From contig CAJUFB010000113.1 of the NCBI GenBank assembly GCA_910585805.1, positions 1 through 11,488 of the forward strand: a stretch of DNA of 11,488 nt, written 5' to 3'. A program made the position numbers and the translations under genes. Source of the DNA: an uncultured Acetatifactor sp. Lineage in GTDB: Bacteria; Bacillota; Clostridia; Lachnospirales; Lachnospiraceae. The stretch's first letter is position 1. Each line of letters begins with the position of its first letter. The notes beneath the pieces are model-generated. The model searched no databases and was not told the origin of the DNA. It worked only from the letters and a program-made list of their open reading frames with translations. Below, in pieces: positions 6,584 to 11,488 of the stretch.

Positions 6584-7258
6584 ATGGGATTGATCAGTAA
6601 CATCACAGAAGAAATCAGGATTGTCAGGGAACGGGACCCGGCGATCCATTCCGCCATGGAAGTCTTTCTGTACCCCAGCTTTAAAGTCATGCTGCATTAC
6701 CGGATTGCCCATAAATTGTACTTGAAAGGGCATTTTTTCTGGGCCAGATGGGTTTCCCAGAGAGGGGTGCGCAGGACAGGGATCGAAATCCATCCGGGCG
6801 CCAGGATTGGAAAAGGTTTTTTCATTGACCACGGTAATGGAGTCATTATAGGCGAGACCACCGTCATCGGGGACAATGTGACTCTCTATCAGGGGGTGAC
6901 ATTAGGCGGAACGGGCAAGGAGCACGGAAAGCGCCATCCTACCATCGGCAGCAATGTAATGATCAGCGCCGGGGCAAAGGTGCTGGGTTCCTTTACCATA
7001 GGGGATAATTCCAAGATAGGCGCCGGAAGCGTGGTGCTGAGCGAAGTGCCTCCCGGTTCCACTGTGGTGGGGGTGCCGGGGCGTGTGGTGAAGCGCAACA
7101 ACATGGCGCTGCCGCAGGAAACCATGAATCATACAGATCTGCCGGATCCGGTGAAGGAAGATATCGCCAATCTGCAGCGTGCCAATTCGGAGATGATAAA
7201 CCGTATACTGGAACTGGAAAGTCAGGTAAGGTTGCTGCAGGGTGAGGGGAAGGGCTGA
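6584..7258 (+). CDS. cysE: Serine O-acetyltransferase
   Basis: CysE acetylates L-serine with acetyl-CoA to give O-acetylserine, the carbon acceptor for sulfide in cysteine synthesis. The 224-residue protein is of the short, EpsC-like type. It has a helical N-terminal domain (about 1-65, with the RERDPA motif) and then a left-handed beta-helix of hexapeptide repeats (about 66-165). Catalytic-site residues are visible as D82-H83 in FFIDHG and H118 in GKRHPTIG, and the acetyl-CoA region LGGTG is at 107-111. The C-terminal 35 residues look like a coiled coil (LQRANSEMINRILELESQV). The ribosome binding site AGGAAG (6571-6576) supports the start. The gene sits directly downstream of the Cys T-box and 77 bases before cysS, so tRNA-Cys charging should control it. 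No sulfhydrylase (cysK) gene is present in the window. Confidence 0.96.
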   Translation: MGLISNITEEIRIVRERDPAIHSAMEVFLYPSFKVMLHYRIAHKLYLKGHFFWARWVSQRGVRRTGIEIHPGARIGKGFFIDHGNGVIIGETTVIGDNVTLYQGVTLGGTGKEHGKRHPTIGSNVMISAGAKVLGSFTIGDNSKIGAGSVVLSEVPPGSTVVGVPGRVVKRNNMALPQETMNHTDLPDPVKEDIANLQRANSEMINRILELESQVRLLQGEGKG

Positions 7259-7335
7259 GATCGCAGGCGGCATGATACAGGACATTTGATTTGTAAAAAG
7301 CAGCCAGAATCAGGCTGTAACGGAGAGGAGATAAA

Positions 7336-8778
7336 ATGGAGAACAAATTACAGTTTTACAACACGCTGAACAGAAAGGTGGAGCAATTTATCCCAAATGA
7401 GGACGGCAGGGTGGCAATGTACACCTGCGGCCCCACGGTTTATCATTTTGCCCATATCGGCAATCTGCGAAGCTATATCGAGGAAGATGTGCTGGAGAAG
7501 ACGCTTCGCTACATGGGTTATGATGTGAAGCGGGTGATGAATATTACCGATGTGGGGCATCTTTCTTCCGATGCGGACACCGGGGAAGATAAAATGCTCA
7601 AGGGCGCGAAGCGCGAGCATAAGACCGTGATGGAGATCGCGAAATTCTACACAGACGCCTTTTTCGGGGACTGTGAAAAGCTGAACATCAAGAAGCCCGA
7701 CGTAGTGGAGCCTGCCACAAACTGCATTCCGGAGTTTATCCATATGGTGGAAGCGCTGCTGGAAAAAGGGTATGCCTATCTGGCCGGAGGCAATGTGTAT
7801 TTCGACACATCCAGGCTGGAAGACTACTATGTCTTCTCTTCTCAGACAGAGAAAGAGCTCTTGGTGGGTGTCCGGGAGGATGTGGAAGAGGATGCCAACA
7901 AGAGGAACCGGAATGATTTCGTACTCTGGTTTACCAGATCCAAGTTCGAAGACCAGGCCTTGAAATGGGAGAGCCCCTGGGGAACAGGGTATCCCGGCTG
8001 GCACATTGAATGCTCCTGCATCAGTATGAAGCATCTGGGTGAATATATGGACATCCACTGCGGCGGCGTGGACAATATCTTTCCCCATCATACCAACGAA
8101 ATTGCCCAGAGCGAGGCTTATCTGGGACATAAATGGTGCAATTACTGGTTCCATGTACACCATCTGACGGACAAGACAGGAAAGATGAGCAAATCCAAAG
8201 GAGAGTTTCTCACACTGTCTTTGCTGGAATCCAAAGGATATGATCCCAGAGTGTATCGCTTTTTCTGTCTGCAGTCCCATTACCGCAAGCCGCTGGAGTT
8301 CTCCTATGAGACGCTGGACAATACGGTAGCTGCCTATGACAAGCTGGTGAAACGCATCGGCAGCCTGAAAAGAGAAGGGGAAGTGGACAGGGAGAAATTT
8401 GATGCATATAAACAGAAATTTGAGGCTGCGCTCTGTGATGACCTGAATACATCCATGGCGATCACGGTGCTCTACGACATGCTGAAGGAAGATATGTCAG
8501 ACGCTGCAAAATATGCCCTGGCGGAGGATTTTGACAGGGTGCTGAGTCTGGATCTGACCACGGCCCATGCGGAAAAGGAAGCGGAGAACAAAGTGGATAC
8601 GGAACTGGAAAGCTATATCCTGGGAAAGATTGAGGAACGCAGGGCGGCAAAGAAGGAGAAGAACTTTGCCAGGGCTGACGAGATCCGCAGTGAATTGCTG
8701 GCGAAAGGGATCATTCTGGAAGATACCCGGGAGGGCGTGAAGTGGAAGATGGACAGTTCATGGAAGAAAGGGGAATAA
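7336..8778 (+). CDS. cysS: Cysteinyl-tRNA synthetase
   Basis: CysRS attaches cysteine to tRNA-Cys in the cytosol. The 480-residue protein carries the class I signatures FAHIGN (38-43, the HIGH motif) and KMSKS (283-287). The zinc ligands that recognise the cysteine thiol are all present at C31, C226, H251 and E255, with the same spacing as in E. coli CysRS (25 residues between the second Cys and the His). The motif GWHIECSCISMKHLG and the block DIHCGGVDNIFPHHTNE are typical. The C-terminal helical region binds tRNA. Length is within the family range. A strong ribosome binding site GGAGAGGAG (7322-7330) fixes the start. The gene is second in the T-box operon, and its stop overlaps the likely mrnC start by 37 bases. 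Confidence 0.98.
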   Translation: MENKLQFYNTLNRKVEQFIPNEDGRVAMYTCGPTVYHFAHIGNLRSYIEEDVLEKTLRYMGYDVKRVMNITDVGHLSSDADTGEDKMLKGAKREHKTVMEIAKFYTDAFFGDCEKLNIKKPDVVEPATNCIPEFIHMVEALLEKGYAYLAGGNVYFDTSRLEDYYVFSSQTEKELLVGVREDVEEDANKRNRNDFVLWFTRSKFEDQALKWESPWGTGYPGWHIECSCISMKHLGEYMDIHCGGVDNIFPHHTNEIAQSEAYLGHKWCNYWFHVHHLTDKTGKMSKSKGEFLTLSLLESKGYDPRVYRFFCLQSHYRKPLEFSYETLDNTVAAYDKLVKRIGSLKREGEVDREKFDAYKQKFEAALCDDLNTSMAITVLYDMLKEDMSDAAKYALAEDFDRVLSLDLTTAHAEKEAENKVDTELESYILGKIEERRAAKKEKNFARADEIRSELLAKGIILEDTREGVKWKMDSSWKKGE

Positions 8779-9386
8779 AGGCAGGCGCTTTGCCGGCTGT
8801 GAAAGCGGGAGAGGTGGCTTTGCCGACAGTGGATGCAGGCGAATCTGCGGGAGAAGAAAAAGGGCCCGGGGCGGAAGCTGTGACGAATGCATTTTGCGGG
8901 GGCAATGGGAAAGCGGGCGGAAGTTCTGTGAGCGAAAAGGGAAAGAAAGATTCCGTATGCAGTTTTCGGGAAGAAATCGCCTGTACATTCCCCGGCAGGC
9001 GCCAGGATATTCGCTCCTATTCTGCCCTGAGCCTGGCGTACATGGGCGATGTGGTCTATGACCTGATCATACGCACGGTGGTAATCGGAAAGGGAAATCG
9101 CCCGGTCAATGATCTGCACCGGATTACTGTAAAATATGTCAGCGCCACGGCACAGGCAAAAATAGTGCAGGCCCTTTCCGAAATCCTCACAGAGGAAGAA
9201 AAAACGATATTCCATAGAGGAAAGAATGCGAAACCACACACAACAGCCAAAAACGCCAGTGTATCAGATTACCTGAAGGCCACCGGTTTTGAAGCATTGA
9301 TAGGCTACCTGTATCTGACGGACAATATGGATCGCGCCCTGGAACTGGTGAAAAAGGGCATCGCGCTGGCCGGGATGGAAATATAA
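8742..9386 (+). CDS. mrnC: Mini-ribonuclease III, with low-complexity N-terminal extension
   Basis: Mini-III is an RNase III-like enzyme without a separate double-stranded RNA-binding domain; in Bacillus it matures the ends of 23S rRNA. The catalytic domain is at about residues 90-205, with the conserved ALSLAYMGDVVYD (acidic D103) and the second acidic site at E184 in FEALIGYLYL. The motif HRGKNAKPHTTAKNA is also typical. The family is about 130-150 residues; this frame is 214 because of about 85 extra residues rich in Ala, Gly, Glu and Lys, including the near-duplication ALPAVKAGEV / ALPTVDAGES (8787-8846). The ATG at 8742 overlaps cysS by 37 bases and follows GTGGAAG. The ATG at 8760 is an alternative and would still overlap. 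Translational coupling to cysS is likely. The family is sure; the true N-terminus is not. Confidence 0.9.
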   Translation: MEDGQFMEERGIKAGALPAVKAGEVALPTVDAGESAGEEKGPGAEAVTNAFCGGNGKAGGSSVSEKGKKDSVCSFREEIACTFPGRRQDIRSYSALSLAYMGDVVYDLIIRTVVIGKGNRPVNDLHRITVKYVSATAQAKIVQALSEILTEEEKTIFHRGKNAKPHTTAKNASVSDYLKATGFEALIGYLYLTDNMDRALELVKKGIALAGMEI

Positions 9387-9392
9387 TGCAGA

Positions 9393-9435
9393 GGACGCAG
9401 CTTTTCGGGGGATATCCAGGGGAAGTGTTGCGTCC
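9393..9435 (+). other. Hairpin in the mrnC-rlmB intergenic spacer
   Basis: GGACGCA (9393-9399) pairs perfectly with TGCGTCC (9429-9435), and the inner CTTTT (9401-9405) pairs with GGAAG (9421-9425). No T run follows, so it does not look like a terminator, and the two genes are probably co-transcribed. The rlmB ribosome binding site (AGAAAGGA, 9456-9463) is free. Confidence 0.45.
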
Positions 9436-9469
9436 GCAAGACAGTTTCTGAGGAAAGAAAGGACAAGAT

Positions 9470-10504
9470 ATGTCATATAGAGAATACAAAGCAGGGGACA
9501 GGGGCAGGACTTCCGGAAGAGCGGCAGGACAAGCCGGGAAAAAGCCCGGGGCTGGCACGGAGACGAAAGCCGGAAGAAGAGCCGGAAAAGGCACCGGTTT
9601 TAAATCGGAGATGAAAGCCGGGAGAAAAGCGGGGAATGGTGCCGGGTATCAGACAGAGGCAAAAGTGACGGACGCAAAGAGCGGGGACAGGTACGCCAGG
9701 GAAAAAGCCGCTGCGGAAAAGGCTGCGGAAGAGCGGAGGAACAGGGCGGGGGACGCTTTCGAAGAAAATGGCGATACTGCCGTCATAGAGGGACGGAATG
9801 CCGTTATGGAGGCATTTCGGGCAGGCAGGCCCATAGACAGACTTTACATCCAGGACGGCTGTCACGACGGCCCGGTGCTGTCCATAAAGCGGGAAGCTCA
9901 GAAGAACGCCGCAATGATAAAATATGTGGAAAAGGAACGCCTGGACCAGATGTCGGAATCGGGCAGACATCAGGGGGTGATCGCTGTCACGGCAGCTTAC
10001 GAATATGCATCCGTGGAGGATATGCTCCAGGCAGCCAGAGAGAAGCAGGAGCCGCCCTTCCTGATTTTGCTTGACAATATCGGGGATCCCCACAACCTGG
10101 GCGCTATTATCCGTACCGCTAACCTGGCGGGTGCCCACGGTGTCATCATACCGAAGAACCGGGCGGTGGGACTGACAGCCACCGTGGCCAGAACCTCCGC
10201 CGGAGCGCTGAACTATACCCCGGTGGCGAAGGTCACCAATCTGGCCAAGACAATCGAGGAGCTGAAAGAAGAGGGACTGTGGTTCGTCTGTGCGGACATG
10301 GAAGGTACGCCTATGTACCGGCTTGACCTGAAAGGCCCCATCGGCCTGGTCATCGGCAGCGAGGGAGAGGGCGTGGGCAGGCTTGTGAAGGAGAAGTGCG
10401 ATATGTCTGCGGCCATTCCCATGAAAGGGAATATCGATTCCCTGAATGCTTCCGTCGCGGCGGGGGTATTGGCATATGAAATTGTGCGGCAGCGCCTGGG
10501 ATAG
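9470..10504 (+). CDS. rlmB: 23S rRNA 2'-O-ribose methyltransferase, TrmH/SpoU family
   Basis: RlmB-type enzymes methylate the 2'-OH of a guanosine in 23S rRNA (G2251 in E. coli) using S-adenosylmethionine. A short substrate-binding domain starts near residue 105 (IEGRNAVMEAF). The SPOUT catalytic domain follows with its three motifs: LDNIGDPHNLGAIIRTA (201-217), GLVIGSEGEGVG (292-303) and IPMKGNIDSLNASVAAG (316-332). Typical length is about 245-250, but this protein has 344 residues because of a basic, Gly/Ala/Lys/Arg-rich extension (1-100). That extension contains a 16-residue near-repeat (KAGRRAGKGTGF / KAGRKAGNGAGY). A good ribosome binding site at 9456-9463 supports the ATG at 9470, so the extension is probably translated. 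Position after mrnC matches the B. subtilis order. The family is certain; the exact rRNA target is inferred. Confidence 0.93.
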   Translation: MSYREYKAGDRGRTSGRAAGQAGKKPGAGTETKAGRRAGKGTGFKSEMKAGRKAGNGAGYQTEAKVTDAKSGDRYAREKAAAEKAAEERRNRAGDAFEENGDTAVIEGRNAVMEAFRAGRPIDRLYIQDGCHDGPVLSIKREAQKNAAMIKYVEKERLDQMSESGRHQGVIAVTAAYEYASVEDMLQAAREKQEPPFLILLDNIGDPHNLGAIIRTANLAGAHGVIIPKNRAVGLTATVARTSAGALNYTPVAKVTNLAKTIEELKEEGLWFVCADMEGTPMYRLDLKGPIGLVIGSEGEGVGRLVKEKCDMSAAIPMKGNIDSLNASVAAGVLAYEIVRQRLG

Positions 10505-10720
10505 TAGAGAACCTGTATAAAATGGCGTTATATGGCAAGGGACTCCTGACAGTAATGGCAGGTATTCTTAGAAAAAGCGTGGTTGAACGCAGGCTTTGCC
10601 GGTGCCAGGTACAAGCAGTGTCCCGTACTGGATAGAAGGGCTCACCAGGCGGAGCACAGAAACGAGCAGAAAGCAGCAGAGGAGAAAGCATAGTCCACAG
10701 GGTGGAAAAGAGCGGGTGAT

Positions 10721-11338
10721 ATGGCAGACAGATATTCGAATTACAGACAATACAATGACGATGAGCTGATTGACCGCCTTCGCCGGGGGGAGGAGGCCAT
10801 CATGGACTATATCTGCGACAAGTACAAAAATCTGGTGCGCAGCAAGGCGAAATCCATGTTCATCCTGGGAGCGGACAGCGAGGACCTTATTCAGGAGGGG
10901 ATGATAGGGCTGTTCAAGGCAGTCAGGGATTACGATATGGGCAGGGATGCCAGTTTCGTTACGTTTGCGGAATTGTGTATCAATCGTCAGATGTATACGG
11001 CGGTACAGGCTTCCAGGAGACAGAAGCATCTGCCGCTGAATACTTATGTGCCTCTGTACGGGGAGGCTTCCGGTGATGACAGGGATGGTTTGAATGTAGC
11101 GGAATTTCTGGCAGACAGGAGCGAACTGAACCCGGAGGAAATGTTCCTGGACAAGGAACGGGTGGCCTATCTGGAGAAAGTGATTGAGGAGGAACTCAGC
11201 GATTTCGAGAAACAGGTGCTGGACCTGTATCTTACCGGGATGAGCTACAGCCAGATCGCCAGGGTGCTGGGGCGTGACGAGAAGTCCACGGACAATGCGC
11301 TGCAGAGATTAAAGGCTAAGATACGGAAAATGTTATAA
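10721..11338 (+). CDS. sigH: RNA polymerase sigma-H factor (stationary phase/sporulation)
   Basis: SigH (Spo0H, sigma-30) directs RNA polymerase to genes for entry into sporulation and stationary phase. The 205-residue protein has region 2 at about 13-105, including EDLIQEGMIGLFKAVRDYD (core binding and -10 recognition) and FVTFAELCINRQM. Region 4 is at about 155-205, with a helix-turn-helix in MSYSQIARVLGRDEKSTDNA. The whole looks intact. It follows rlmB after a 216-base gap that holds no recognisable gene; in Bacillus the yacP gene occupies this place. The ribosome binding site is unclear: GGGTGAT abuts the ATG, and GTGGAAAAG lies at 10702-10710. A terminator follows the stop directly. Downstream, the usual rpmG-secE-nusG genes are not seen because the window ends in an IS-like sequence. 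Confidence 0.95.
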   Translation: MADRYSNYRQYNDDELIDRLRRGEEAIMDYICDKYKNLVRSKAKSMFILGADSEDLIQEGMIGLFKAVRDYDMGRDASFVTFAELCINRQMYTAVQASRRQKHLPLNTYVPLYGEASGDDRDGLNVAEFLADRSELNPEEMFLDKERVAYLEKVIEEELSDFEKQVLDLYLTGMSYSQIARVLGRDEKSTDNALQRLKAKIRKML

Positions 11339-11344
11339 AGAACG

Positions 11345-11371
11345 GAGACTGCCGGCGGGTGGTCTCTTTTT
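11345..11371 (+). terminator. Rho-independent terminator after sigH
   Basis: A 9-bp stem pairs GAGACTGCC (11345-11353) with GGTGGTCTC (11358-11366), including two G-U pairs, around the loop GGCG. TTTTT follows (11367-11371). It begins seven bases after the sigH stop codon, so it marks the 3' end of the operon. Confidence 0.85.
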
Positions 11372-11436
11372 CTGTGGAAAAAACCGTCTCATCCTGCCAT
11401 GCGCCGTATCCACTCCGTGATAGCCGGGAAAAGATC

Positions 11437-11488
11437 GTAAGCGGCAAATAATCGGCGTCTTATAATTAGTCTCCTATTCTGGTAGTAT
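11437..11488 (+). mobile_element. End of a putative IS66-like insertion sequence (right junction)
   Basis: This stretch begins GTAAGCGGCAAATAATCGG and runs off the window. Its first 47 bases are the exact inverted copy of bases 1-47. Orientation is outward, so both window ends lead into the same element end. Forty-seven identical bases is longer than a usual IS66 terminal inverted repeat, which suggests the same end of two element copies in opposite orientation. The insertion lies 66 bases past the sigH terminator and breaks no gene that I can see. The IS66 assignment rests on terminal bases only. Confidence 0.5.

Noticed and set aside
10511..10521. TGTATAAAAT as a possible -10 element for sigH
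   Set aside because: No acceptable -35 box lies 16-18 bases upstream, and the extended -10 register is imperfect.
10522..10635. A 37-codon + strand frame (MALYGKGLL...) between rlmB and sigH
   Set aside because: No ribosome binding site, no similarity that I recognise, and it does not resemble YacP. A chance frame is the simplest reading.

Overview
The window looks like part of a chromosome from an anaerobic, spore-forming Clostridia species, most likely a Lachnospiraceae member. The grounds are a sigma-H gene, a Cys-type T-box leader, purine-rich coding strands with strong AGGAG-type ribosome binding sites, and the gene order ispF / cysE-cysS-mrnC-rlmB-sigH, which is a reduced form of the Bacillus subtilis ispF-gltX-cysE-cysS-mrnC-rlmB-yacP-sigH cluster. 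All ten recognisable genes lie on the + strand. I cannot name the species from sequence alone.

Layout. Bases 1-47 and 11437-11483 are perfect inverted copies of one sequence that begins GTAAGCGG when read outward. This resembles the end of an IS66-type insertion sequence, and both window ends run into it. The left copy cuts off the 5' end of a yfhO-family membrane protein gene, whose recognisable frame begins at base 47. Two tandem rho-independent terminators follow yfhO (2588-2619 and 2651-2685). A GNAT acetyltransferase, a DEAD-box RNA helicase and ispF (methylerythritol phosphate pathway) come next in close succession (2720-5837).

The 746 bases between ispF and cysE hold no credible protein gene but are dense in regulation. 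There is a sigma-A type promoter at 5851-5879, a leader of about 500 nt with T-box, UGC (Cys) specifier and terminator (5886-6389), a 93-bp palindromic element (6393-6485) and one more hairpin (6508-6538). Downstream are cysE (serine O-acetyltransferase) and cysS (cysteinyl-tRNA synthetase). The leader is therefore expected to sense uncharged tRNA-Cys and raise both cysteine synthesis and its loading onto tRNA. mrnC (23S rRNA maturation) and rlmB (23S rRNA 2'-O-methylation) are probably co-transcribed. sigH follows and ends at a clean terminator (11345-11371), 66 bases before the right IS junction.

The content is mostly conserved housekeeping; I found no evidence of a new multi-gene system. 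The points worth a second look are the IS-like junctions with the disrupted yfhO, an unusually long T-box stem I, the palindromic element between the T-box terminator and cysE, a cysteine-rich tail on IspF, a 36-bp in-frame repeat array in the helicase, and low-complexity extensions on three separate RNA-metabolism proteins. All RNA folds were paired by eye, not computed.
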